Shown: positions 54,601-62,886, counted from the stretch's first letter. The stretch is 64,000 bases of DNA from an uncultured Desulfosarcina sp. (GCF_963668215.1 NZ_OY764190.1:3844001-3908000), one strand, 5' to 3'. A program made the numbers and translations. The notes: generated by a model from the sequence alone, not told the origin.

Positions 54601-54876
54601 CGTCAGGGTCAATTGCCCGTTGGACGAACTGGCCGACGTCATATACAGCATGTTGTCCACGCCGTTGATCTGGGCCTCGATGGGAGCGGCCACGGCGTCG
54701 GCCAGGGTCTGGGAATCGGCGCCCGGATAGGTGGCCGATACCGTGACCTGCACGGGCGTGATCGTCGGGTACTGCTCGACGGATAGGGCGGTCATGGAAA
54801 CCAGGCCCGCCAGGCAGATGATGATGGCGACGACCGTGGCGAAAATCGGCCGTTCGATGAAGAATCTGGAAAACAT
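51664..54876 (-). CDS. HAE1-type RND multidrug efflux permease (AcrB-like)
   Basis: 1070 residues, normal length. N-terminus FFIERPIFATVVAIIICLAG, periplasmic porter domain with QNRVSLATPQLPEAV, TM4 with GMVVDDAIVVVENVERNM bearing the paired aspartates of the proton relay, and GYVMAAIVMPDSASLDRTEK. Twelve TM segments expected. A trimer exports amphiphilic compounds using the proton gradient, with the adaptor and channel encoded on either side. Confidence 0.95.
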   Translation of the reverse strand: MFSRFFIERPIFATVVAIIICLAGLVSMTALSVEQYPTITPVQVTVSATYPGADSQTLADAVAAPIEAQINGVDNMLYMTSASSSNGQLTLTVYFSLDTDPDIAQVQVQNRVSLATPQLPEAVSQLGVSVQKKASSIMMLIGIFAKGERYSSDYIANYANVYVLDAIKRVPGAGQSQIMGVPDQAMRIWMNPDRMASLGITTSDIQQAVASQNALYGAGQIGQKPTAGEIQLTFPVVTQSPFTDPYQYDEIILRASQDVGGIVRLKDVARTEAGLRQYILDSKLNGTPATFIAVYQQPGANGLEVSKAVRQTLEQMKSRFPSGMDYMISLDTNDFVRISIKEVIHTLFEAILLVVLVVYLFLQSFRTTAICAVAIVVALVSTFSGMLALGFSINLLTLFGLVLAIGMVVDDAIVVVENVERNMARFHLSPKEATIRAMEEISSSLVAVVLVMASVFIPAAFLPGTTGQLYKQFAITIVVSVAVSGFVALTLTPAMCGLLLKHSEPPTRGFFAWFNRGVDALTRGFGHAVTLVIKRMVIAFVVLAVLIYAIVHLFEVLPTSFVPKEDQGYVMAAIVMPDSASLDRTEKVADRVEEIFKKIPGVANRTQLSGYSLIDSGFKTNAGTFFVTLNPFDERYASIKKAKAENARTVLLTLYREAAEILDGKVFPVAPPAIPGIGTTGGFEFWIQDTSAGEPTRLDALTREFLAKAGTRPELTGLNSTFRATTQQLRADVDREKASLLGVSIKDVYSAIQAQFGSLTVSQYNAFSRVWWVILQSEPAYRQDPVDLTRLFARSSQGEMVPLSALVTTRWVSGPDLLPHFNGFPAAKVSGSAASGYSSGQAIDAMEAVAKEVLPDGYTFAWSGLAFEEKQSGGTSMLAFVFGLVIVFLVLAAQYESWTLPGTVMMAVPFGVLGALTANWLRGLENDVYFQIGLLVLIGLGAKNAILRVSFAVELRKQGKSIMDATIEAGEQRLRPIIMTSLAFAFGVLPLAIAMGAGANARHSIGTGIIGGMLGETTLAMLYVPLLFYLFDRFGERKKSKQAKTPDVGPPAGESADAAAAVPLKPTEDH

Positions 54877-54891
54877 GGGTCCGCCCCCTCT

Positions 54892-56079
54892 CTATTGGCC
54901 AGCCGTCTTGCCTTGGGTTTCCGGTGCGGCCTCGGCCACGGACACGGTCATCCCGGGTTGCAGCATGAGCGTGCCGTCGATGGCAACCCGTTCGCCGCCG
55001 TTCAAGCCTTCAAAAATGAACCAGTCGTCTCCCAGCCAGCTGCCCACCGTAACGGGGCGCTGGGTCACCTTGCTGTCCGCGCCGACGACCCACACGAAAT
55101 GGCCCTTGGACCCCTGCTGCACGGCCCGCTGGGGCACCAGGATCGCCTGAGGCCGGACGGCGCCGGTAAGACGGGCGCGTACATACTGGTTCGGGCGCAG
55201 GATCCCGTCCGGATTGGGGACGCTGGCGCGCACCCGGAAGGTGCCGGTCTGGGTGTCGTAGGATGGATCGGCAAAGGTCATGCGTCCGGCGTGGGGGAAA
55301 ACCGAGCCGTCCACGAGAACGATTTCGACCCGATAATTTTTATCTTCGGGTGACTTCAGCAGCCCCTGGGCAATCTGGTTCCGGTAGCGCTGCATCTCGT
55401 TTTCGGAGATGTTGAAATTCACCCAGATGGGGTCGAGCACGGCCACGGTGGTCAAAAGGCTGTTCTGGGGGCTGATGTAGGTGCCGTCCGTCTGGAGGGC
55501 CGAACCGCTGATGCCGGTCACCGGGGAGGCGATGGTCGTGTAGGACAGATCGAGTTTGGCCGCTTCCACCTGGGCATTGGCCTGATCCACCCCGGCCGCC
55601 GCCGACTGGAACTGCCCGGTGGCGTCGTCGAGATCCTTCTTGGAAAGCGCATTCTGCCTGACCAGGGGCTTGGTTCGGGCTAGGTTCTGGCGGGAGGTTT
55701 CCAGGGCTGCGTTCTGTTTGGCCAGGGCGGCCTGGGCCTGGGCGAGCTGAACCTGGAACGGTTTGGCGTCCATCTGGAAAAGGACCTGCCCCTCCTTCAC
55801 CAATTCTCCCTCGGTGTAACGCCGCTGGTCGAGAAAACCGCTCACCCGGGCCTGGATGTTGACCAGGTGAGAACTCTGGGTCTGGGCGATGTACTCGAAA
55901 GCCACCGGCACGTCCCGTGTAACGATCTCCATGGCCGTGACCGTCGGCGGCCGGGATGCCGCCGCCGGCGTTGCCTTTTCGTTTTTACAGGCGACCAGGA
56001 GCAGAAGCAGGGCCGCGGCCCATATGATTGGCCGCGGCCCGACGATCCGGGAGCGATTTGAAACCATTCCGTGTATCAT
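54892..56079 (-). CDS. RND periplasmic adaptor (membrane fusion protein)
   Basis: Up to 395 residues from ATG 56079 (MIHGMVSNR); ATG 56067 is also possible. Lipobox-like LLLLLVAC. Standard order: barrel-sandwich half (VSGFLDQRRYTEGELVKEGQVL), alpha-hairpin (ALAKQNAALETSRQNLARTK), second lipoyl half (YTTIASPVTGISG), beta-barrel and membrane-proximal domain (PQRAVQQGSKGHFVWVV). It bridges the permease and the outer-membrane channel. 15 bp upstream of the permease gene. Confidence 0.93.
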   Translation of the reverse strand: MIHGMVSNRSRIVGPRPIIWAAALLLLLVACKNEKATPAAASRPPTVTAMEIVTRDVPVAFEYIAQTQSSHLVNIQARVSGFLDQRRYTEGELVKEGQVLFQMDAKPFQVQLAQAQAALAKQNAALETSRQNLARTKPLVRQNALSKKDLDDATGQFQSAAAGVDQANAQVEAAKLDLSYTTIASPVTGISGSALQTDGTYISPQNSLLTTVAVLDPIWVNFNISENEMQRYRNQIAQGLLKSPEDKNYRVEIVLVDGSVFPHAGRMTFADPSYDTQTGTFRVRASVPNPDGILRPNQYVRARLTGAVRPQAILVPQRAVQQGSKGHFVWVVGADSKVTQRPVTVGSWLGDDWFIFEGLNGGERVAIDGTLMLQPGMTVSVAEAAPETQGKTAGQ

Positions 56080-56153
56080 GGGCAAATCCTTTTTATATTT
56101 ATAGCTATCGAGAAGGTATCGGGAAGGCCGCCATCGTTGTGGGGCGGCCCTGG

Positions 56154-56552
56154 CTATTCCGCGGCGCGCGGGCTGATCAGCACCCAGCCCTCCAGGACAT
56201 CTTTCAGGATGCGCGGCAGGGTCCGCGCCGCGTCGCCCTTGGCCACATAGGCCCGGGCTCCGGCATCCAGGGCCCGCCGTGCGTATTCCGGGTTCTGGCG
56301 GGAAGAACAGACCACCACGGGGATGCCCCGGCTGTTCAGGTCGGCCACCAGCTTCAGTCCCGCATCGTCAGGAAGTAAATCCACCAGCACTAAGTCGGGA
56401 CGTTGGGTGTCGAGCAATGCCACAGCCTCTTCCACACTGCTGGCCTGGCCGCATATGGTCATGCCGTTTTCTTCCAGCAGCTGCACCATGGCTTCGCGCA
56501 CACCGTGGTGATCGTCCACCAGCAATATCGCTGGTTGGGTTGGTACACGCAT
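56154..56552 (-). CDS. Receiver-only response regulator
   Basis: 132 residues, a single REC domain: acidic pair D13/D14 (LVDDHHGVRE), phosphoacceptor D58 (LVLVDLLPDD), conserved Ser/Thr region VVVCSSR and lysine in AYVAKGD. No output domain follows, only a short tail. It lies upstream of the adaptor-permease-channel genes in the same direction and just after the phased-repeat promoter, so it may be the first gene of that operon. It could tune phosphate flow from the NarX-like kinase. Confidence 0.87.
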   Translation of the reverse strand: MRVPTQPAILLVDDHHGVREAMVQLLEENGMTICGQASSVEEAVALLDTQRPDLVLVDLLPDDAGLKLVADLNSRGIPVVVCSSRQNPEYARRALDAGARAYVAKGDAARTLPRILKDVLEGWVLISPRAAE

Positions 56553-56626
56553 CTTGCAAGCCTCCGTTGCCTGCTAAAAATGCCGTTGCAATTATCGTTG
56601 GCATAAAAAATATCAGGTGATGATCG

Positions 56627-56716
56627 ATACCATGATAAACAAGGGTTGTATGCAAAGGGAATCCCCTGCATACGTGTGAGGGAAAACCCCCGCATGCCGG
56701 TGGGGGAATCCCTGCA
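56627..56716 (-). promoter_or_regulatory. Promoter with three phased GGGGATTCCC-like boxes (receiver/RND operon)
   Basis: Minus strand: -35 TTGCAT (56650-56655), 17-bp spacer, -10 TGGTAT (56627-56632). Upstream are three boxes of the type TGCAGGGGATTCCC, ending at plus-strand positions 56670, 56694 and 56716 (spacings 24 and 22 bp). The box nearest the -35 adjoins it. The layout matches that at 59365-59456. Confidence 0.65.
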
Positions 56717-56725
56717 CGGATCGCT

Positions 56726-59044
56726 CTAACGCCTGAATTCGCGTCCGTGCATCCCCCCGCCGCCAAGGAATCCGCCCCCTCCCTTGAACATGCCCGACCA
56801 GCCGCCGGCACCCTGCCAGCCTTCGAAGCCCCGGGATCGTTCGACCCCGCGGTTCCGGGCACGGGAATCCCGGTCGAGGCCAAAACCCGTGTCGGCGCCG
56901 GGTCCGCTGCTCCGGTTCCAGCCGCCCCCTTGCCGCTGTTCCCAACCGTCGGCGGTCTTGCGGTGCACATTGCCGGACGGGTCGGCATAAAGATTGTTCT
57001 CCCGGGTCGCTGACCCGCCGCCGAAACCTGCGCCGGTCGGCGTCGGGGAACCTGTTCCCCGAGGCGCCCGGTCGGCATTTCCCGCCCGCGTATAGATGTT
57101 GTTCTGTGCGCTATGAGGCACCGCGCCCTTTGCCGGTTGAGGCTGTCCACCCCCCGCCGGCGAAGGGCCGCCCGACGGATGTTCACCCGAGGGTGTCGGT
57201 TGCGGCCCGGCAGCGTGCGGTCCCGGCGGTTGATTTCCGCCATGGGGCGGCGGTTGATTCCCACCATGGGGCGGGGGTTGATTTCCGCCATGGGGCGGCG
57301 GTTGATTTTCACCGTGGGGCGGGGGTGGATTTCCGCCGTGGGGCGGTGGCGGAGGTGGATAGACAACAGGGCCCCACCAGCCGTAATACGGGGCGCCCCA
57401 GAAGCTGATGGCGATGCCCGGGGTGGCGACGGTGATGCCAAATCCCCAGGTTCCCACATAGGGATTGTAAACCGCCTGGAATCCGTACGTTACCGGGGGC
57501 GGGTAATAATAGACGGAGCCGTACCAGCCGCTGTAAGCGTACCCCGTGCCGTAGACCACGGTGCTGCAGTACGGGTAGGCGTACATGTAGCCCGGCGTGT
57601 ACCCTACATAGACGACGTCCGGCGCCGTCTCGTAGATGTGGACGTACTTCACGTTGTAGACCGGGTATTCGGGCGGGATCGCCTGGATGTCCCGCGGGAT
57701 CGAGACGGCCACGTCCCAGGGCCCTTTCGGGGACACGGAGACATACCACACCGCCTGTTCGCACAGATAGAAGCGGTCCTGGCAGCGAAGCACCGACGAG
57801 GCGGTGTTGACCGCGTAGGACAAGGACGTTCCCCGGATCGGCTCAAACCGCGGGTCTCCGTCGTAGGTCACCGAGACCTTCGCGTTTTTCTCGCGCCGAA
57901 CCGCGGACGTCTGGGGGATGTAGGTGTCGAGGACCGCCTCCTTGGCCTGGTCGGTCCCGGCGATACTCGCCAGCACATGCCCCTTGGGCGAATCACCCGG
58001 GATCTTCCGGAAATCGGGGGGCAGTCGATCCGGAGGCACATGCTCCCAGGTCCCATCCGACAGGGACCGGGCGGCAAACCACCGGCCGGAGAGAAGTACG
58101 AAAAATTTCTGGGTGTCAATCTGCAGAAAGACGTCGCTCGTCGTGTTCTGCACATAGAGGAGCCCGGTCCCCTGCAGCGGCGCATACGTCGGCTCACCGT
58201 CGGTCTGGATCAGTTCGGCGGGCTCCGTGGACACGACGATCTCCGGCGCCGGCGATTTCGCGCTGCCCTGAGACGCCGCGCTCTTTTCGGATTTTGCAGA
58301 CCCGGCTGTCTTGGCTCGCCGGGCCTGGAGCGTGCGGACCGATTGGGGTGGGTTCACCCCCGCCTTCCACGGGCCTTTGGGGTCGAAGGCGCCATACCAG
58401 AACGCCGCCACATTCAGGTACCAGGCGCCGGAGGGGTCCTGCACCACGAAAAACGGCGTGTTCACCGCCCGCCGGAGGTCGCTTTTTGCCACCGGCCGGA
58501 CCGCCGGCTCTCCATCGAAGAGAAGGAGCACCGAAGGACGGGTCTGCAAAAAGACCTTCGGCGGCTGCGCCTTGATCTCCTCGTCTGCGGACAGTTCCTT
58601 TTTGGCCAGTTCCAACGCCGGGACGATCTCGTCCAGAGAGCCGTGGATGCCCCGTTTCGGAATCTCCTTTTCCAGGAACCGGGCAGTCTCTTCCGCCTTC
58701 TTCGAATCGAGTTCCGGGAATCGCACCGTGGGGATTTTAATCGATTCCAGCTGGTAGGTCCGGGCGTCCCGGTCGGTCCTCAGAAGCGCCTCGAACCAGA
58801 AAGCCCCGAAAACCGGTTTTTCCCCGGCGGGGGTGAAGGATATCGCGGACCTTCCTTTGAGCCGGTTTCCCTCCAGGGATTCAAGCTGGGGCTGGAAGAC
58901 CAGGATCTTTCCCTTCTCCGTGGAAAACTCCCGGGGCCAATCCACCACGGCGCCGGCCGGCATTGCCGTGGAAAGGAAAAAGACCGCGCCAAAAAACGCC
59001 AGACAAGCCCACGCCGTGGCGCGGGATCGCAAAAGACCATTCAT
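56726..59044 (-). CDS. Exported 772-residue protein with Pro/His/Gly-rich tail
   Basis: ATG 59044 follows AAGGAGGATTTCGG; the frame from 59245 is longer but runs through the upstream gene. Signal peptide about 1-32. The large N-terminal part (WPREFSTEKGKILVFQPQLE, then VFGAFWFEALLRTDRDARTY) resembles proteins annotated as carbohydrate-binding family V/XII. A Tyr/Gly-rich segment (YSGWYGSVYYYPPP) leads to tandem PPPHGGNQ repeats and a glycine-rich C-terminus. It is probably a surface or periplasmic matrix-like protein; function unproven. Confidence 0.75.
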   Translation of the reverse strand: MNGLLRSRATAWACLAFFGAVFFLSTAMPAGAVVDWPREFSTEKGKILVFQPQLESLEGNRLKGRSAISFTPAGEKPVFGAFWFEALLRTDRDARTYQLESIKIPTVRFPELDSKKAEETARFLEKEIPKRGIHGSLDEIVPALELAKKELSADEEIKAQPPKVFLQTRPSVLLLFDGEPAVRPVAKSDLRRAVNTPFFVVQDPSGAWYLNVAAFWYGAFDPKGPWKAGVNPPQSVRTLQARRAKTAGSAKSEKSAASQGSAKSPAPEIVVSTEPAELIQTDGEPTYAPLQGTGLLYVQNTTSDVFLQIDTQKFFVLLSGRWFAARSLSDGTWEHVPPDRLPPDFRKIPGDSPKGHVLASIAGTDQAKEAVLDTYIPQTSAVRREKNAKVSVTYDGDPRFEPIRGTSLSYAVNTASSVLRCQDRFYLCEQAVWYVSVSPKGPWDVAVSIPRDIQAIPPEYPVYNVKYVHIYETAPDVVYVGYTPGYMYAYPYCSTVVYGTGYAYSGWYGSVYYYPPPVTYGFQAVYNPYVGTWGFGITVATPGIAISFWGAPYYGWWGPVVYPPPPPPHGGNPPPPHGENQPPPHGGNQPPPHGGNQPPPHGGNQPPGPHAAGPQPTPSGEHPSGGPSPAGGGQPQPAKGAVPHSAQNNIYTRAGNADRAPRGTGSPTPTGAGFGGGSATRENNLYADPSGNVHRKTADGWEQRQGGGWNRSSGPGADTGFGLDRDSRARNRGVERSRGFEGWQGAGGWSGMFKGGGGFLGGGGMHGREFRR

Positions 59045-59064
59045 CCGAAATCCTCCTTCCCCTT

Positions 59065-59318
59065 CTACTTTTTCTTGCCCTTGGAATACTTCTGGTACAA
59101 TTCCTCGAGAATCTGCCGGGCAACAGGCCGAACTTCTTGTCATAGAAGTATTCGCCCAGCCGCTGCAGGTCGAGCAACGTGTAATACTGCACCGAGTTCT
59201 CGTCGCCCGCCGGCTCCATGCCCATGCTGCGCATGAGCCGGGCATAGCGTCGACGGATCAGCACCTTGGTGGCGTTTTTGTACTCGTCATGCGCGCCGCC
59301 GGCAGCGTTTTGGGGCAA
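59065..59318 (-). pseudogene. Small helical protein, frameshifted
   Basis: From about 59318 (TTG start) the frame reads DEYKNATKVLIRRRYARLM and then SVQYYTLLDLQRLGEYFYDK. Near 59125-59130 the sense frame changes: the neighbouring frame continues ILEELYQKYSKGKKK to a stop at 59065-59067, 21 bp before the 772-residue gene. A single-base indel is the simplest reading, unless it is a sequencing error. It is the first gene after the second phased-repeat promoter. No named family recognised. Confidence 0.55.
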
Positions 59319-59364
59319 AATCAGCCCACCGAATTATTGTTTTTCAGTTTTTTGATGATCGTTG

Positions 59365-59456
59365 ATAGCATGGAAGAAAAGGGTTGTATGCAAAGGGAAT
59401 CCCCTGCATTCGTGAGAGGAGAATCCCTTGCATACCTGTAAGGGAAATCCCCTGCA
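59365..59456 (-). promoter_or_regulatory. Promoter with three phased GGGGATTCCC-like boxes (772-residue-protein operon)
   Basis: Minus strand: -35 TTGCAT (59388-59393), 17-bp spacer, -10 TGCTAT (59365-59370). Three boxes close to TGCAGGGGATTCCC end at plus-strand positions 59408, 59432 and 59456, an exact 24-bp period. The segment TTTGCATACAACCCTT is shared with the promoter at 56627-56716. Confidence 0.68.
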
Positions 59457-59474
59457 CGGGTCGGGTGGTGGGGG

Positions 59475-60143
59475 TTAGCGGAGCGGTTTTCGATAATGAT
59501 CGATGGCGTGGCGGCGGAGGTCGCGCATGGTTTCCAGTTCCAGTTTGACCAGGATGCGCGAATAGTAGGATTCGACCGTGCGGGCGCTGATTTTCATGGT
59601 CCGGGCGATCTGCGATGTGCCTTCGCCACTGCCCAGAAGCCGGTAGACATTTTTCTCCTGGCCGCTCAAATCGGGCATATCGGTATCGGTTGATTTCATC
59701 TCAACTTGGTCGGCCAGGGCCAGGGCGGCCCGGGGGCTGACAAAGCGGCGGCCCGCGGTGATTTCACCAATGGCCTGCACGAGCATGCGATGGACTTCCC
59801 GCTTGGTAACATACCCCTTTGCACCGGCGGCAAGGGCGGCTTTCACGTAATGGGCATCCTCGTGCATGGAGTAAACCAGCGCCGGTACGGCGAGATTCTG
59901 CAGATCCCCGACCAGGTCGATGCCGTTGTCGTCGCCGAGCGAAAGATCGACCAGGACAAGATCCGGGCGATGCGCCTTGACCTGGTCCAGGGCCTTGTCC
60001 CGCCCGTCGGCCTGATCGCAAACGACAACACCCTCGGGCTCCAATAAAAGCTTCAATCCCTGGCATACGGCCGGGTGATCGTCCGCGATTACAATGCGGA
60101 TGGCCGCGGCGCTCGATGGCTGGTCATCAACCATGACATTCAT
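59475..60143 (-). CDS. NarL/FixJ-family response regulator
   Basis: Up to 222 residues; ATG 60134 (MVDDQPSS) is an equally good start. REC domain with DDHPAVCQG and phosphoacceptor aspartate in DLVLVDLSLGDD, then a LuxR-type HTH (SGQEKNVYRLLGSGEG, IARTMKISARTVESYYSRI). It overlaps the kinase gene end, so the two are coupled. The phased boxes in two nearby promoters are its likely targets. Confidence 0.93.
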   Translation of the reverse strand: MNVMVDDQPSSAAAIRIVIADDHPAVCQGLKLLLEPEGVVVCDQADGRDKALDQVKAHRPDLVLVDLSLGDDNGIDLVGDLQNLAVPALVYSMHEDAHYVKAALAAGAKGYVTKREVHRMLVQAIGEITAGRRFVSPRAALALADQVEMKSTDTDMPDLSGQEKNVYRLLGSGEGTSQIARTMKISARTVESYYSRILVKLELETMRDLRRHAIDHYRKPLR

Positions 60144-61512
60144 CTCCTGTTGAATCGGTTTTTTCGACTGGTGGGGAAATCATGATTCGGGGAACCGTGC
60201 AGCAAACACAGGTGCCGCCCCCCGGAGCCGGCGTTACAGAGAACGCGCCCGCCAACAAATTTGCCCGGCATGCCATGGTGTTGAGGCCCATGCCGGCGGA
60301 TGGCAACGCCGTGGGCAGACCGTCGCCGTCATCTGTCACCTGCAAGCGGATTTCCTTTTCATTGCCGCATAGTTCCACGTCGATTCGGGATGCCCGGGCG
60401 TGACGCACCGCGTTGCTCACGGCTTCCTGGGCAATGCGATAAAGATGCTGCGCTGTCACGGGATCGGAAATCCTTATGTCGCCGTCGACGATGAACCGGC
60501 ATGCCACCTCGGAGAGCCGTTGGGTGCTTCGGGCGAGCGTGCGCAGGGCCGCCTCGACAGCATTGGGGCTCGTGTCCAGCGGACAGAGCCCCCTTGCGAC
60601 CCCATGCGCTTCGTCGATCGCCTCCTCGAGAAGTGAGGAAAGCGCACCGATTTCGTCGGCCGTCGTCGGTTCACCACGTTCGATCCGCCGCGCCAGGGCC
60701 TCGCTACGCAAAAGCGCCCCGGTAATCCGCTGGCACACCCCGTCGTGGATCTCGAGCCCCAGGCGGCGCTTCTCCTCGTCGGCGATGCGGGTGACCTCCC
60801 GTTCCAGCCATTGCCGTTTGTCGATCTCCCGTGACAGGGTGTCGTGGGCCACGGTCAACTCAATTACTTTGCGTTTGATATCGGTCGCCGACCGGTGCTG
60901 ATCCATCAACGCTTTTACCAGGAAGCTGTAGAAGCTTTCCAGCAGGACCATCAGCGCCAGCAGCATGGCGGTAAGACCAATCCCCTGCACAAGCATGAGG
61001 ACGGCAGGTTCCACCGGCGGCGATGCGCTGCTCCTCAGCGTTCGGGTCAAAACGGGGATTCGGGCAAGCCAAGGCGTAAAAAGAATCACCAGTACGCTTA
61101 TCGTTGTGGTTATTCGTCCACAACGGACACCGGAAAGGACAAGGCCAATAATGGGCAGGGCGACCGGCAGTGCGCGTATAAAAGGCCCGGGATAAGCGAC
61201 CGCGCCGGCAATGGCGGTCAAATAGGCCGCGCTCAGCATGGTATAAAGACGGATGCGATGATCCAGGATTTTCAAAAAAACGGATAGGACGACAGCCAGA
61301 TAAGATATGTAAACCAGAAGGCGCACCATCCAAGTCAGCGGCGGACCATGGCCACATACTAAAAGAATGATCCCAGGCAGGTAGACCAGAACGCTGCTGG
61401 CCATAAAAACTTCAACCGCATTGCGACGCCAATCGAAAAGGGCTGCTTCGACGGACAATTCCACCGCAGCAGAAACGCCTGGATCACATTCCTTTGAAGC
61501 AATGCCGGTCAT
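60127..61512 (-). CDS. NarX-like membrane histidine kinase
   Basis: 461 residues. About six hydrophobic segments (residues about 35-215) form a membrane sensor region without a large periplasmic loop. A coiled coil leads to the HisKA_3 box EEKRRLGLEIHDGVCQRITG with the phosphorylated histidine, and a HATPase_c domain with AVRHARASR (N-box variant) and DDGDGLP. It should phosphorylate the coupled NarL-type regulator. The signal is unknown. Its own promoter region is cut by IS4 copy 3, 72 bp upstream. Confidence 0.9.
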   Translation of the reverse strand: MTGIASKECDPGVSAAVELSVEAALFDWRRNAVEVFMASSVLVYLPGIILLVCGHGPPLTWMVRLLVYISYLAVVLSVFLKILDHRIRLYTMLSAAYLTAIAGAVAYPGPFIRALPVALPIIGLVLSGVRCGRITTTISVLVILFTPWLARIPVLTRTLRSSASPPVEPAVLMLVQGIGLTAMLLALMVLLESFYSFLVKALMDQHRSATDIKRKVIELTVAHDTLSREIDKRQWLEREVTRIADEEKRRLGLEIHDGVCQRITGALLRSEALARRIERGEPTTADEIGALSSLLEEAIDEAHGVARGLCPLDTSPNAVEAALRTLARSTQRLSEVACRFIVDGDIRISDPVTAQHLYRIAQEAVSNAVRHARASRIDVELCGNEKEIRLQVTDDGDGLPTALPSAGMGLNTMACRANLLAGAFSVTPAPGGGTCVCCTVPRIMISPPVEKTDSTGDECHG

Positions 61513-61583
61513 GACACAATCAAGTTCCCAATTGACCGTGAAAAGAAAATATATAAAAGATATCGAAAAAATATATTTATATA

Positions 61584-62886
61584 CAGTAATTTCCGGCTAA
61601 GTACTTGCATTAACGGTATGTAATTCTTGCTCTTTAAAATTTGAATCAGGGGGTTTGCCAAAAACACCAGCGCGTAATTCATTCCGGATTTTTATGCGCA
61701 GTTGGCGGACTCTCTTGATGGAAACGCGCTCGTTAAATTGGCGATGGCAATAGATTGCCAGCAACAAATAGGTGATCAGACCTGCCAGAATTTGCACCAT
61801 CAAGCCATGCTCGCTCCTGGCGATGAGATGATACACTTTAAGGTGCCGTTTCCACCAAGCGAAAAAATTTTCGATATCCCATCGGAGCTTATAGGCAGTG
61901 GCGATTTGCTCGGCAGTTAAATCAAAACGATTCGTAGCGATCCAGTATTTAACGCGATCCACCTCGTAACCCACCAAACGAAGTGGGGTTTGTGTTTGAT
62001 TGACTTCCGTGGTGCCCAGAACAACGATGGCATCAAAAAAAACGATACTATCAGAGGCAATGGGGTTTTGTTTAATGATCGTTTTCTTGGTGCTGGCTTT
62101 AATCCGGCACATAAACAGCTTTCCATCATTCTGCCATTGGTCAAAGCGTTGATGGCTTTGATAACCCCGGTCCATCACACCGGTTTGACCGTCAGACAGG
62201 ATCAAGCTGACGAAAGGTCTTTCAGCCCCGTTACCATCGGTAAGATAAAGCTTTCTTGGAATCGCCCGGTTCAGATCAAAACCGACGTGGACCTTCGCCT
62301 TCTTGGATTTTTTACGGTAGTCGGCCCAATGCATGGATAAGGTTGCATCGATGAGGGAACCGTCGATCCCCACCAGATCACCGAGTTCGGGATGTTGCTT
62401 GGGTAAAATCGAAGATGCCTGAGCTTGTAAGTTCTGATAGACATACATGAACTGTTCAAGTCCCCGGCTGTTGGTGGCCTCTGAGAAGCTGCTCTTTTTG
62501 ATTCCGTTTTCTGGTGCGATGGCACTTTTGGCAAAATCATCTTCTTCAAGCACTTGCAGCAGGTGTTGAGCAGAATGGTGTTCTTCAAGATGAAAGTAAA
62601 CCAGCGCGCGCAGATGTTCCTCAAAAGTCATCTGCAATGGTCGGTTTCCTTTGGAATCAAGAGCTGGCATCCGTGATGTTGCCTCAGTCGCTGGTTGAAA
62701 AAAAGAGAAAAACTCCAGGGCATTGAGCTTTTGGAAAGGGTCGAATGTGCGTGGCATGTATAACCTCTTGATATAATAGGGTATACAAAACGCCGCCCAT
62801 ATTGACGACCCAATGTCAAGCAAAAATATCGTTTAACCTGCTGATTTTAAATTATTTTTATGCAATTCCCTAACCGGATTTTACTG
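61584..62886 (-). mobile_element. IS4-family element, copy 3
   Basis: 1303 bp with the same terminal repeats as copies 1 and 2 and one substitution near the right end (CCCTAACC for CCTTAACC). The flanks ATTTATATA and ATTTACTGA do not form a 9-bp duplication, unlike the other two copies. Confidence 0.93.
61597..62757 (-). CDS. IS4-family transposase (copy 3)
   Basis: 386 residues, identical to copies 1 and 2, with intact DDE residues and the Y-x2-R-x3-E-x6-K signature. ATG 62757 after AAGAGGT. Confidence 0.93.
   Translation of the reverse strand: MPRTFDPFQKLNALEFFSFFQPATEATSRMPALDSKGNRPLQMTFEEHLRALVYFHLEEHHSAQHLLQVLEEDDFAKSAIAPENGIKKSSFSEATNSRGLEQFMYVYQNLQAQASSILPKQHPELGDLVGIDGSLIDATLSMHWADYRKKSKKAKVHVGFDLNRAIPRKLYLTDGNGAERPFVSLILSDGQTGVMDRGYQSHQRFDQWQNDGKLFMCRIKASTKKTIIKQNPIASDSIVFFDAIVVLGTTEVNQTQTPLRLVGYEVDRVKYWIATNRFDLTAEQIATAYKLRWDIENFFAWWKRHLKVYHLIARSEHGLMVQILAGLITYLLLAIYCHRQFNERVSIKRVRQLRIKIRNELRAGVFGKPPDSNFKEQELHTVNAST

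Noticed and set aside
56657..56716. CRISPR-like short repeats (also at 59395-59456)
   Set aside because: Units are about 24 bp, the spacers are only about 10 bp, there are just three units, and they sit next to a -35 box; no cas genes. Better explained as operators.
57113..59236. 707-codon plus-strand ORF
   Set aside because: Antisense to the 772-residue exported protein, which has a signal peptide and a ribosome site; the plus reading is Arg-rich without motifs.
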